64,000 bases of DNA from Brachyhypopomus gauderio. Its lineage: Eukaryota; Chordata; Actinopteri; Gymnotiformes; Hypopomidae. The DNA lies in contig NC_135212.1 of NCBI RefSeq assembly GCF_052324685.1, positions 3,360,652 through 3,424,651 of the forward strand, given 5' to 3'. How positions within the stretch are numbered: position 1 is the first letter of the stretch; each line of letters starts with the position of its first letter. The notes under the pieces were generated by a model that saw only the letters and a list, made by a program, of their open reading frames with translations, was not told the DNA's origin and ran no database searches. Positions 35,755-59,962 of the stretch are shown in pieces. A program made the position numbers and the translations under genes.

Positions 35755-37450
35755 GGTATATATGAACATGTTTGCTAAATGCATTTGAAAATTACCCTCT
35801 TTTGATTATACATGGGTATTTCTCTAATCACTCTCGTTTGTCTCTCCTCAGAGGACTAAGGAATAAGAAATGAAGGTCTTGAAAACGCATATCCCTTTGC
35901 TCTTCCTGCTCATGGTGAACCTCTCAGCGTGATGAACACTACTCTTAGATTTACAATGACATATTGTTTAAGAACGTACGGCAGGTCTGGGTTTAAATTC
36001 TTGTTGTTCTTATTGTTTCCATTAATTCTAAAAGAGCTACGGCTTTGTATTCTGTAATTTACTGAAGAAATGTGGGTCCATGTCCTCTGTCTCATTAGTG
36101 CCAAGAGGAAAGACGGTGATTATATTCCATCTCAGAATTCCCGGTGAAAATGCCTTACTTTCTTGCCTTATTTCTTTCTTACATTTTCTTACTCTCTGGT
36201 TTTATATTTACTTTGCAACATTCCAAATAATTGGATAGATGGCAGCCGATTGGTGAACACTATTACACTGTAATTTTTAAAGAGTTTTCCTAGTCATTTT
36301 TAATTGATGTCTGATGGGTAAATGGATATCAGTGGATTACATTTGTGTCATTAACTGGCATAGTTCACCATAGCTCATCCAGTTGGCTGAAAACAGATTT
36401 GCATGAAAGCCAGTTTTATGGCATAATCATCAAGGTGCAAACAACAAACCATTTAGATTTTATGACAACTGTGGATAGCATACAGACCACACTGGAAGAG
36501 TCAATATTTTAAATTATACAATCAAGAATACAGCATTTATTAGACTTCTGTTTATTGATAAAACAGTGAATGATTCCATTGCGATGTAACAGGAGGTGTT
36601 TAATATCACGATTCTTTCAGATCTCGTTTGCAACCTTTTTATTGTATTTACTCTGAATACTGAATGAGGTACTGTTTTGTGTCATTTTTACATTTGCAAA
36701 GTTGTTGGTTTGTATTAACGTTGTTTTTTGGTGTTTGCTACATAGTGCCAAGAATGGAAGGAAAAATACTCAGATAACAGTTCAAGTGTATGTGGCTGTG
36801 CTAAAAAAGTATAATTACACCACGGAAGCATTGCACTTACCTAATTACATCATTTATGTATTTTCTAAAAAAAGAAAAAAACAATACCTATCTAAAGGTT
36901 TATTTGTGTCACTCTGTGAAAGCAGCACACCTACTTGAAATGTTAGCCACATCATACACTCATACTGTACACTAAAGCCTTCACCTGGTGTATAAACATT
37001 TACTGAAAATTCAGTCTGCACTAAATAACAATGTGGCAACGTGGCCCCAGCACTAACAGCAGAACTACACCTTACACCTGGAATCATGCCAGAATGCCTG
37101 TTGCGTCAAAGTCAAGCATTTCTAGCTGAAAGAGCCCTACTGATCTGCAAAAAAAAAAACCATACTAACATCACAAATGTTTCTGAAGACAAATGAACAT
37201 GGTCTAGTTCTTATACACTGTGCATGCTTTCAGGAAGTTGGTGCTCGTGTCCTTCCTAAATTCACATATGATTTATATGAAGTATGATCACATTATTGGT
37301 CCTGTTGTTTTATTTGATTACTGAACAGATTTTTTTTCTGCTTTTCTTGTGAACAGTTCTTTTTTTTAATAAAGTCACCCCTTTCCAGCATTTTGGTACT
37401 TTAAAAATATATATTTTCCCCATTAGTGTATGTATTGCGGACGCACATGG
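35755..37450 (+). other. Probable gng5 3' UTR and flank
   Basis: AT-rich, no coding exon seen. AATAAA occurs at 37368-37373 and again at 37453-37458. Either could end the gng5 transcript, in which case the 3' UTR would be about 1.6 kb. Confidence 0.45.
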
Positions 37451-37452
37451 CA

Positions 37453-37458
37453 AATAAA
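37453..37458 (+). terminator. Candidate gng5 poly(A) signal
   Basis: AATAAA, 188 bp before the carm1 start codon. The other candidate is AATAAA at 37368-37373. carm1 transcription must begin very close downstream. Confidence 0.45.
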
Positions 37459-37645
37459 GTGATTTCATAACTTGATCTTCGAGTATTAATCATCTTTATC
37501 AGAACAAAGAGGGGGGGCGATGGAGCCCCTGGACGTGAGCCGCCCTCACACCCCACACGTGGGGGCAGTAATAAGCCGGGGCCTGTGTCGTTCCCCCCCG
37601 GCTCCACGTTAGGTCGCGGCGCGCCGTCCCTCCCCGAGATCGAAG

Positions 37646-47402
<9,757 letters not shown>

Positions 47403-49300
47403 GGCCCCTCGTGGGTCCCCCCCTGCATGTCCAACCTCCCAAACTGACCACAGCCAAAACCAGAATACCAAATGCAGTGCTGCAGTGTCTGGCCATCACC
47501 TCTTCTATCTCGATGTGTTATATAGTCGTATATATATTTTCTCTCTCACTCTGTCTGTCTCCCCCCCCCCCTCTCTCTCTCTCTCGCTCTCTCCCCCTCT
47601 GTGTGGTGTTTCTTACATATCCGTCCCTCACAACCTGCAATGCCAGCGTTCACTCTCTCAGCCAGCCGGTGCGAGGTGTGCCGCTCTGTCCTCCACAGCA
47701 GTGCGGGTGCTGCTGTCGAACAGTTCCAGGACGAGCCACAGGGTGGCAGCACTCGGCTGTCGATCGACTGAAGAGCACAAAATGACTTGAGCGTTGAGAT
47801 CCAGCGGACAAGGACTCAACAGCACAGGATGCTGACTGCAGGACAGTTAAAAATATATATATATAAAATAATCAGACAGGCATTCACACGTGAACATAGA
47901 CATGCCCATCAGTGATGGACCTTTGATGCAAACCTGAGATTAGGAGCAGGACTGTCCGGCTGTTTCTAGGTCTCTCTCTCTCTCTCTCTGTCTGTCTCTC
48001 CCCCCCCCCCCCCAACTTATCCGTTATTAACTCAGCATGAAGTCTTCATCTTGACCTGACTAAACATCTGTACCACATCTGGGTTTTCCCTTTTCCTCCT
48101 AGGATAATGAACTCGTGTACAATTTATGCTGTAGGCACCCAGTCCATCAAGGCAGTGAGCGCACCGGCCCGTCCTGTAGAGAGCCCAGTGTAGATGGGTT
48201 CCTCCTCGTAGTTCATCCCGTATCCGTGTGCTCATCTCATCCCTTTTGATTGTCGTGCAGTCCCAGATGTGCGTGTGGCTCCATGTTTCACGCGGGAGAT
48301 TCACGAGCAGCATTAGCGAAACCGTCTCGCTCAAGCCCCGCCCACCACCACTGGTAACACAGAACCAGCCTCTTTTTGGATTTTATTCAAAATCCATTTA
48401 TTATTTATCACCTGTGTAGATTCTGAGCACCCCCCCCCCCCCCCCTTAAAATAAAACTCCGAACCAACCCCCCCCCCACATCCTGCCATGCTGACCTGGC
48501 CCCCTGCAGTCTGTGCCGGACTGAGGGAGTCGTTTAATCAGACAGATGAACTGTGCTGTGGGGACTGTGGACACATTCACTGGCCGCTGCAGCAGGACAA
48601 CACTTTGAATCCGCTACGTCCTAGTTTACATCCCCACACCCGACATTTTGACCTGTGTGTGTGTTTAGGTGCCCGGTGGACGGAGGCCCCCCTCCCATAA
48701 CCTGCTCTGAGCATCCCCTGGCCCTTCTGTTCCTGTCTCCCCACTCTGGGCGCCACACAGACCACACACACACACTTTGAAAGTGTATGCATTGCTTCCA
48801 GTCATACTTAATTTTGTTTCAGTTCATCATTCATTTTGATTTAGAAACTTTCAGTGAAGAAACCGCTTGCTAGTTTATAGAATTAACTTTTTTGCTTTTT
48901 TTTTTTCCTTTTTTCTTTCCAAAAACAAAAATCAGACAAAAAAAAGTGCTAATTAAATGTTGGTGGAGACCTCCCTATAAAGTCTGGCTTCTTCTGACAC
49001 TTCCGTCTGACCTCTCATTTCTGAGGTTCAGCTGCTGATGTAACAGAAGCCACAAGTTGAATGTTTTAAATTTGTGTATTCACTGTGCAGTTTCACACGC
49101 AAATTAAAGTGCAGCTGCACCTTCCAGTTTCAGTTGTTTTTCCCACCCAACTTTTTTTTGGGATTTATATATTTTTTCTTTGGCTGGGGGGTTTTGTTCT
49201 TTTTGTTTTTATTTTACATAATGCCCAGAAAAGCAGGAATGTTTATGGATTCTCTTGTGTGGATTGCTACACTTTGAACGTAAGACATGATGCAGTCTAG
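47403..49300 (+). other. Probable carm1 3' UTR
   Basis: After the stop codon the sequence holds pyrimidine repeats (47525-47600, 47972-48013), poly-C runs (48430-48446, 48470-48477) and long unique stretches, with no further coding exon. I could not fix the end: AATAAA near 48451 and AATTAAA near 49102 are candidates. Confidence 0.4.
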
Positions 49301-50931
49301 ATAACTCGTAGCACCAACGTCCACAGTTGAACCTCGTCTTGTAAAAGGCCGCTATACGTTTTGTCTGTTTCCCTCATGGAGACGACTTGGTGATGTTCCT
49401 GCCATCAGGGGGCTGATTCTTTAAGTCAAACCAGCCCGTTCCGACTGGCTCTGTGGACAGCTCAGTTAATCACATCGTTTAAATCGGGCCATGACAATAA
49501 CGGCCAGAGGTCAGTACACGATTGCCATTTTGTTCAAGCTTACTAAGAAACTGGGTACCTATCCTCATAAAGGCAGCTTCAGTGGAAGCAGACACTCTTT
49601 TTATATCTGTGTTCAGCAAAGAGTTTGACTTCAATTCCCATATGCTATAAATTGGATCTATGAAGTGAAACATAACTGATATCTCAGGTGATTGCCCCCT
49701 CCCCCCTCCCAGGTGGAAATGTTGTAGTCTTCAGCCCGTTTTTTGTTCTTGAGGGTTGGCTAACATGTTGCACAGTAGCCTGGGGTCTGTTGGGCGGACG
49801 TGGCCGGCACAACATTCACCACGAGCAGCAGTTTGCGTGACGAACTCCGCCCCGTCAGGGGGCACGTGTGCAGCTGGCAGTGGGCAACCACAAGAGGTCA
49901 TAAATTAGCCCTGCATTTTTACATGGCATGCATGCGAATGTGTCTAGGTTCGGGGTTGCGTTAAGTGTCTGGAGCTTCCTTTTTTTTTAAGAGACACTTA
50001 AAATTTAAACTTGTTGTAATTAAAACTTTTAAGATCTGAGCTTTGGCTGAAAATAGGCCGTCGGAAGAACTGCGCTATTGCAGTACATCTTGGATTGTGT
50101 GACCACCACAGATTAGCGCTGGAGGGATTAGATTTGCATGCATTGTTTTGATCAGAATTATTCATGTGTTTAACCGTTGCAATGCCAGCATGTTTGGAAA
50201 CATTAGATGAGAATTCAGCGAAGATCGTTCAAGATGCTAACATTGATATAGCAGCATTCTGCAGTTACAATACGGGAAGGGCCTTAATATTAACAACGTG
50301 TAGTGCATCCTGACTAACGGTCATTTGTCCAGTGAAAGTCTTGGTCCATGATTCAGTTTATTCAATTCCAAATTGAACAGTTGGACAGATCATTCCTGTC
50401 TGGTGAGGGGGGGGGGGGAGGGGGGGGGGGGGGTTATTATAGTAAATTTTCAAATCATGTACACAATCTGATGGGAATGACTTAACATAGCAGTCAAAGC
50501 AGAAACCTGGCCAGGAAAAATGCAAATAAATAACCCTGGCAATCCCTTCGTCTTAGTTTCAAGAAAAGAAGCAGTGAAAAGAAATGAACAAAGACATTTT
50601 TCTGGACCAGCTTGAAGTGATGAGAATTTGCAAAGCAGGTTTTAAATCATAGCACTTCACACACTCTTAAACCAGGAGAAAACCAAAACCAAAAATGTGT
50701 TTTTGTTGGGTTTTTTAAATATATTTTCATATTGGCTTGAGAACTGAGATACTAAATGCATTGACACCCCATCTTATTTTTATGATATACAATACTTTAA
50801 TCTGCAGCATGCAGTTTCATCAGCCCAGACTGGGAACTCAAGTCTACAGCCGATGAATTGACAGTCTTCATATTTGTATGTATCTACATTTTTTTCCCTT
50901 AATCCCACCCCAAACCTTCTTTTCCTGCTGG
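49301..50931. other. Convergent 3' ends of carm1 and yipf2
   Basis: No coding exon is seen. Part should be the yipf2 3' UTR (minus), with a minus-strand AATAAA near 50357. A G-run of about 25 bases interrupted once lies at 50407-50433. Confidence 0.4.
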
Positions 50932-52718
<1,787 letters not shown>

Positions 52719-53722
52719 GCTGTGAGATCACGGCCACACACTAGAGAGAAATAAACATGGACAAATATACAGTAAACAAAAATAATACACACGTGTTAAC
52801 ACTAATGCCACCCAAGTGAAATTCCAGCTTGTCTGGGTTTGCCACTCACTATTGGTTTCTAAAGGTGAATTAAATAAATCTACGTTAACTTTATCATAAT
52901 CTCATATGTTAATATGGGTAATGTGAAAGAATCAAACCAACCTGACACACAGTCTTCTTGTAATCACTCCATGAAGCTGGCTTAGCCGGCCAGCTCGTTA
53001 GCTAGCTATTTGCTATTACTGTCGTTCACAACTGGGAATAATGAAAAATAAAAGATCTATATGGTACAAACCGATTTTAGTGTCTGAATACAACAAAAAC
53101 CTAAGCAGTTACACACACACCTCTAAGCTGATTTTGCCCATGCTCCACGTCACCGATCGCGCGAGGAAGTTCCTGTCTGTCAATACAAGGTCACGTGACC
53201 CAACTGAAGCCGGAACAGAAGGACAATTAACCTGAAAAACAAACAGTACGGGCTTTAGTTTGAGAATTGATCGCACTTTACGGAAACTCTCTCATTAAAT
53301 TAGAATAAAATTAAATTTAAAAATGATAGTGTTTTCTACTAATTAATTCAATGTATTCTACTAATTAATTCAAAATTGATATACACACCTTAACGGAGAG
53401 ACCTTAAATTACATTTCATGTGGGAACCTAAAAATAAACCCCTTTCCAGAGAATATATCTATTCGTCACAACTACATTAAACACTGAATGATATATAAAA
53501 TAAAACTACATTTCATGTGGGAACCTAAAAATAAACCCCTTTCCAGTGTCGGAACAATAACACTGAACGTACTGAGGCATTCGCCATTACGGCTCTCCAG
53601 TAACCCGCTGTGTCCTGCTTTATGGGCGGGGTTGTTGGAAACCCGCCGTACTGCTGGTAGTGTTTCCGGGTGACTTTAACCAATGAACCGTGAAGCGTTT
53701 GTCACGTGGTTCCACCCCTAAC
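52719..53722. promoter_or_regulatory. Head-to-head region of yipf2 and timm29
   Basis: About 1 kb separates the two start codons. Untranslated first exon(s) of yipf2 probably lie in it. CACGTGAC-like sites occur near 53192 and 53703. A 39-bp direct repeat lies at 53411-53546. Confidence 0.45.
53411..53546. repeat. 39-bp direct repeat upstream of timm29
   Basis: The stretch ACATTTCATGTGGGAACCTA and the following 19 bases (53411-53449) recur exactly at 53508-53546, 97 bp apart. Confidence 0.92.
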
Positions 53723-54941
53723 ATGGCTGCCTCGTGGGTGCTGCGGAGAGTCTGCTCCACCGCCGCCTCGGCGTCTGACAAGGGCACCAGGTGGCAAAGA
53801 CTGTTGAACAGTCGAGCGAGTGAGTAGGGGTTTCTTTGCTTTTATTTTTTCTCTTGGTGTTCCGTATTTTGCACTCCCAATCTCACTAGAACTGGTCATT
53901 ACTCAATTTACTGTGCACCATACCCTTACATACCCAGTTCATTAGAAATACTTAGGTATTTAGCTTATGCCCAAAAAATATGCAGTAGCATTGTGGTCAG
54001 AAATAGATCGTTCATGAGAATAAATAACAAAATGTGTGTAGATAAAATACCTATAATCTACACAAAGTGCATACAAGATTTTTTACTGGTGAGTGTAGAT
54101 AACGTTAGTGCATAATTTTATTGGTTTAACAACGTTAACCGTTTGTATTTTTTAATTAACGGCACCAGTTATATAGACCACGTGATCATCTCCAATGTTC
54201 TTGCTCCTTAGTTTGTTTTCCGGTAGTGGGAAATTCACGGTTGTCTTTGATACTCTAAAACCTATTGAGATGAACCTTTTGGCAGGTGCGTGGTGTCGCA
54301 GTCTTCTGGGCGACTACAAAGAGGCGTGTCGTGAAGTGGTCGTCGGGGCACGGGAGCACCCCCTCAAAGCCGCTGTTTATGTGGCCTTGCTGGGGGGGAC
54401 ATATGTCTGCTACCGCACCAATCCAGACGGGGCTTCTTTCCAGGCTAACCTACTAGAGAAATCCAACGAGCTAGCACTGCTGTCCCCGTGGACACGCAGC
54501 GGCACGTCGGACGAGCACGTCCAGAGCCTGGTGAAGCTCCACGCCGAGGGCCGCTTGCGCCACCTGAGTCTGGGCGTCGTCTCGCTGGCGTACGTGGCGG
54601 ACCACGACCCCGCCTGCGACCTGTACGAAGCTCGCTGCAGCGCCCTGTCCACGCCCTGGGCCGAGCTGCCCAGACGCCTGTTGGACGTGGGATTCGCCGG
54701 CCACTGGTGGCTCCTGGATGAGAAGATGAAGGACTACGACATCAACGAGGAGGAGTTCAAACACCTCGCGCCTGCCTTGGTCGCCACAGCGCCCCCCTCT
54801 GCACAGGAGACGGAGAGAAACGAAAGACTGCACGAAGAGTCGTGGAAGCCGCTGGTGATGGGGGAGGAGATGAAGGACGCCGTAGACATTGTGGTGAAAG
54901 AGGGAGCAGTAACAGGAGAAAGGAAGGAGAACAGCGCATGA
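53723..54941 (+). CDS. timm29: Mitochondrial inner membrane translocase subunit Tim29
   Basis: Two exons, 53723-53819 and 54286-54941, join in frame to 250 aa (human TIMM29 260 aa). Tim29 is a metazoan subunit of the TIM22 carrier translocase that inserts multi-pass carriers in the inner membrane. Seen: N-terminal presequence MAASWVLRRVCSTAASASDK, LLGDYKEACREVVVGAREHP, one membrane segment AAVYVALLGGTYVCYR, then GRLRHLSLGVVSLAYVADHD, YEARCSALSTPWAELPRRLL, DVGFAGHWWLLDEKMKDYDI and NEEEFKHL, all in human order. A longer open frame begins at 54195 but its first part does not resemble Tim29; ATG 53723 plus the GTGAGT donor gives the right N-terminus. Confidence 0.94.
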
Positions 54942-57355
54942 GACGGGACGTCATTATGATGTCATTAAGGACTGCACAGCCACTGACGTGCAAAGTGCCG
55001 ACTTTGTCATTTATGATCAAATTAATTTGTTTCAGTGTGAAAGGTAGAGTGTGTTTCTGCACAATAACTCATTCATTAATGGTTATTAGGGTATGGGAAC
55101 AAAACAAAGCTATTTGTCTTTTTTTTATGACCTATAATGAAATATGAAATGGAAGAAACTACATTTGTTTGAATCGTGAGCATGAAGCTGATCATAACAT
55201 CATAGCCGGGTCTACACAAAGTCCTTCTCTGAGAGATTTTTCAGCATTACACACGCTGTTTTACGCTGTTACACAGGTAACTAGATCTTAACAGACAAAT
55301 AGTTGTCCCACCACAGAGACCGACATGGGTGTGGTCTTGTCCTCATAGGGAAAGGTGGGTTTTTTTTTCTTTCTTTTTCCCGCTCCTTCAGAACGACGGT
55401 CACCACTTTATTCCTTTCGCTAAAGACACGGACGGGTTAATTATCTCATGAATCAGATTCCATTTGAGTGACCTCCTGTTTCATTTCCAGGAGAAACCTT
55501 CGCGCTGCAAATTAAACTCTCTCGAGTCTTCTCTCTTCCATCTTCCCTCTCCCACATGTGTGCGCACCCTGCTCTGAGATGGTTGGTATTGATCGTGTGG
55601 CTCTCGGAGCTGCGCAGGCTTTCGTTCCTGATCGGTATCCGATCTCCCGGAGAGGGTCGTTCATCCTGACCCTGCAGTAAAGAACGCAAGCATGGGGGTG
55701 TTGGGGGAGAAGTGTGTCCTCTTAAACCCTCCTCGGTGTGTGAATACTAATACTTCCCAATCGCAACGGAAGGGAGCAGGCAGCTTATGTATTAGAGCGT
55801 GGGGGTGTTGTTCGTGCAGAATGAAAGACTCATGACATTTGAATAGTTAAATAACCTTAACAAAACTGTTCACTAAACTAAAGGCACCTACGTTGTTGTT
55901 TGCTGCTTTGGAGCAAATGACTCCAGACAAGGGTGACCCAGGGTGTTTTTAAAGGGCTGTGGGGCCTCGATTACTGCCTCCGGGATTTCCTCTCTTTGGA
56001 GAACTCCCTCTCTGCATGCTGCAAAACCCTAAAGGTCGTTCCTTATCTGCACGTAACTGTACCCCACTTGGGACTGGGAAGAAACACGCTGTAATGGGGT
56101 CAAAGGTGAACCAGTGATGTCATTGATGCACATTTACAAACTGTCTTTCTGAACTATCATATGTCACCCAGTGAACATTAACAGTTGAGACCTGTAACTT
56201 GCTTTAGTAAAAAAAATAGGTTGAATGTGAATTATTAAATTATCACATCCTTCCCAAATTACTCTGCAATACTGTACATTGGAATGGTCATTGAGTCTGA
56301 TCCCTTTTTTTTTATTATCACACTATTATTCAATCGCTAAAGATTTTTTAGCTTGGCACAGGAAGTCAGTAGTCTCCAGCAGTGGTATCTGATGCCCCTC
56401 CGTCCTCATAATGCACTGGAGCACTTGGCCCGTCCATCAGATGGTCCACAGGGACACGGAAATGGACAGAACCGTTCCCACTGTCTGCACCTTCCTATAC
56501 AGCACACTCCAGTGCCCGAGCGTTTTAATGCTATCCCCGACTTACTTTAATTTCCTATATGACGACTGATGTCAGATAAGCAACAGCAATGGGAAAGAAA
56601 CCCAAGCAGAAGCTTTCTGCTGGGTATCATTCTCATGTGTGCATTTTCCAGTCAATCATTAAAAGATGTTTTTGTTTACTCCAAGGTTGTATTTGCTGTT
56701 TGTTTGTTTGTTTGTTTGTTTGTTTTACCATTCTTACACTTTGCCTTCTTTCTCCACTCCAATACCCCCACCCCACACTCTCCTCCTGTTGACTATTGAC
56801 CGCCACCCTGTCAAATATGTCGCCGTGGCCAGTGTCAGATGGATGTGGTGACTGCACCAGAGGTCTAAGGACTGGTCAGCATAGCCCAGACGCTGCGGGT
56901 GGGGGTGGACGTGGGGGTGGGGTGGAGCCAGGGGTCATTGGGTATAAAGTGGAGGGAGTTAGGGGGTTTCTGGCCATGGGTCTGACCTCTGTGACCATAA
57001 CTCTACCTCCATATATAGCATGTCTCATCAGTATGGGTTAAGGGTAGAGAACAGACTAAATGCGGAGGAATATATCTTACGTGTTTTCTTTTTACAGCTC
57101 TCTTGAAAAGTAAATCTTCAAACCAACATTGCATCCATTCAAAGTGTTAAACCATTCGGTGTACCTTCTGTACTAAAGAAAGTCCTCTTTAAAGGAAACA
57201 CGGTTCCCGAGTGACAGATGAAATTAGTTTGATCATGAGCAAGCCTGATGGTTAAACTGTTAACAAGAGGCGTCGCACGAGGCAGCTTTAACAACATTTA
57301 GGGTAGTGGCTCCCAGAAATGAAAGGGTTAAATGTCTGGCACGCCGTGGGAGGAA

Positions 57356-57395
<40 letters not shown>

Positions 57396-57600
57396 CAGGA
57401 GGGACAGTTAGCAAGAAATGGTGGTATAAATAAAAATGTCTGTCTGGTGTGTGAACATTTTTGACGATGGGAGAGAAGCCAGCGCTTACACATGGAAGAG
57501 AGAGAGAAATGGAGAGAGCGAGAGAGAGAGAGAGAGAGAGAGAAGGGTGGGGATAAGGGTGTTGAGGAAGGGGGAGGGAAGAAACCAAAGAGAGGGGGAG
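54942..57600. other. Intergenic, no gene recognised
   Basis: Contains the timm29 3' UTR at its start, then mixed-composition sequence. I found no exon with both splice signals and recognisable codons. A TTTG repeat lies at 56699-56723 and a TG run near 57359-57386. Confidence 0.4.
57503..57542. repeat. (GA)n-rich microsatellite
   Basis: GAGA-rich tract of about 40 bp in a purine-rich stretch. Confidence 0.9.
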
Positions 57601-57689
57601 GAGGGAGAAACGGAGCGTTCACAATTTTCATTCAAACTGACATAGCCTGCGTGTCCTGGTTTGCACTTCCCTCTCTCTCTCTTTTACAC

Positions 57690-58053
57690 ACACAGTCGTT
57701 CCACACACACAGTCGTTCCGCACACGCACGGAAACAAGCAGACAGTCTGCAGCTAAGTTTACGGCAGGAGGACGGATTCGGAAAAACGGAGGGGGGAGGA
57801 CGGAGAGGTCAAAAAACGAGGAGAAGCGAGTGTGATAGGTGCACGGCTGGGGAACCGCGGCGACCTGCTGAAAAGTGAGGACAGAAGAAAAGGGGGGAGA
57901 GTTTGAAAATAGGCGAAAGAGGGTGTGGGGGAGAGGGGAACTGCAGGAATATGCTGAGATGGAGGAATGCAGGGTTGGACCAGCACAGCTCGACATATAG
58001 AGGGGGCAGGAGTCAGACTGGGTGTATACATCTGAGCTCTCCCCCAGGGGCTG
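57690..58053 (+). other. Possible 5' untranslated exon of an unknown gene
   Basis: A purine-rich block with many GGAGG and GGGGAG runs ends at a strong donor GGCTGG|GTAAGT (58053/58054). No long open frame runs to the donor. Together with a good internal exon at 59767 it suggests the start of a plus-strand gene continuing past the window. The 5' edge is a guess. Confidence 0.35.
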
Positions 58054-59490
58054 GGTAAGTACCTTCTACCTGCTAGTTTTCTTCATGTCTAGTTTTCTCA
58101 CTGCTTCCCTGAAATTCACAGTTCTAATGTTAATTTAGTACATAATGCTTGTAGTAAGGGTTGCAATTTTTTTATTCTTTTTTTTTGGGGGGGGGAGGTT
58201 TTGCATTAGGAGGCTTTGACATGCCAGGAGACAGCTTTCACAATGTGATTCAAATTTGATGTGACATTTGTGGCAAGTATTGCTTATATGGTTGGACATG
58301 AGTGCAGGAGGAAGCTAATGTGATGTTATTCATGAAGGCATGCGTGAGCCGTGTGTCTACGTGTGCTCGTATGATACATAACGTGGACGTGTATGGGACT
58401 TCGCTTTACTCTGTGTAGTTCCTACGAATTATAACATTCAGTTCACATTTTCGAGTTGTAATTACAAATACAAAGGCTCTGTCAATATTACTTAGGCACA
58501 CATTTTTTGTGTGTATATGTGTAAGACTACCGGGTAGTATTAATCCCTATGAAAGTGAATAGCAATTAGATTAAAGTATTGATCCAGTCTGGGGCAGGTA
58601 GACACAGACCCAGACGGTGGGAGGGACATCACCATTCACATGACCATAGACATCTTCATCAATAACTGTCTCGCACCCATAGCTAAAGTACCTGCAAGGA
58701 CCAGCAATTGGGGGGCCTCTGCACTCATTAGAGCCTGCTTAAAATGACCAAATACAACACACACAACACCGTGTTTTGTCCTCCATATTTATAGACCATT
58801 GGTTTTCTTGCAGAAACACCAACTGGTAGAATTTATACATATTCATAGCTATGGTAATAATTGTTAGTTAATTAATGTTATATAGCTTTGATATATAAAG
58901 GTGTAGGGTACGTCTCTGGAAACACTGTCAGGTTATCCTTTCGAGAAGAATAGCATGTGAAGATGCACATATGCGAATGTATGACAGACATTAGTAAAAA
59001 TGCACATTCTAGGGCAGAAATGCATGCACAGACAAAACCACACCGTTAAAGCCCCCAGTCCTCTGAAACGGCTGTGTCTCCCTTGAACTTATTCACCAAA
59101 GGGTCATGAGTTCAAGTCCCAGGTGGAGGGGGTGGGCTGTCTCGGTAGTCTTATTCTTCCTGAGAGACCTTCCCCCGTCTCTCTGTCGCTCACAGGCTCA
59201 GCCACTACCGCAACGGCTGGACAAACACATGCGTATGAAGCAGCTCGGACGTGTCCACTCCAGGCCAAAAGGACGAGAGCAGGAATCCCACGTTGCTTCT
59301 CTCCCTTAGCCCACAACTCACACTGGCATTTAAAGCAAAGGTCTCAGGATCTACTAATGATCCTTGTATCTCATGCTGAAGCACAAAATGGTTGTGTTAC
59401 ATTACATTCATCCGCAATACCTGTTCTTGCTTTGGGGGCATGGCTGTGTGCTAAATGATACAGGTTTCTTTTTACCACATGTTTGTCCGC

Positions 59491-59521
<31 letters not shown>

Positions 59522-59766
59522 GATCCTGCAGACAGACAAACGGACAAGCGTCACTACCAGACAGCCCCTCTTTCATAGGAAATGAGGCCCTTTGACCTTT
59601 GCCATTCAGTCTGTCTGGAAATGCAGAGCCTGGAATCGATCAACACCACCCTGCACCCCCACCCCCACACCCGCCCAGACACGCACTCTCCACCTCCACT
59701 CCTGTGGACTCACTCACCCCTGCCCTCCTCCCCTCCACCCCCTTCCATTTTTCTCTTTCTCCGCAG
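58054..59766. other. Probable intron or intergenic, nothing recognised
   Basis: Mostly AT-rich. A TG run lies at 59493-59517. A B-box-like GAGTTCAAGTCCC near 59107 could be a SINE remnant, but no A box accompanies it. Confidence 0.35.
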
Positions 59767-59962
59767 AGAGCAGCGTGCCCCCTTCCCGTTCACGCTCACC
59801 CCTGGCCCCCCGCTCCCCTCCCCCACTATCAGATAATAGGCCCCACAGTGCTTATGCTACATTTCGTGCAGCCCCTGGTGCACTGGCCCCCTTTACGTCT
59901 GACCACGCAGCGATGGCTTCCAGCCTCAGGGCAGGGTCCTGTGTAGAGCGCTGGACGAAACT
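59767..59962 (+). CDS. Putative exon of an unknown gene
   Basis: A long pyrimidine tract and acceptor CGCAG stand at 59762-59766. A strong donor CT|GTGAGTAA stands at 59962/59963. One of three frames is open throughout: SSVPPSRSRSPLAPRSPPP, then LSDNRPHSAYATFRAAPG, then MASSLRAGSCVERWTKL. An ATG at 59913 in context GCAGCGATGG could be the true start, which would make the first part untranslated. The exon ends after two bases of a codon. I do not recognise the protein. Both an internal coding exon and a start exon are possible. Confidence 0.4.

Noticed and set aside
54195-54285. N-terminal extension of the timm29 open frame (MFLLLSLFSGSG...)
   Set aside because: It lies in the intron before acceptor GGCAG (54285). 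The spliced first exon at 53723 matches the Tim29 presequence.
55453-55689. A 78-codon minus-strand open frame
   Set aside because: No recognisable domain, splice signals or conserved context.
59097-59130. A SINE suggested by a B-box-like GAGTTCAAGTCCC
   Set aside because: No A box, tail or target duplication was found near it, so it is only mentioned in passing.
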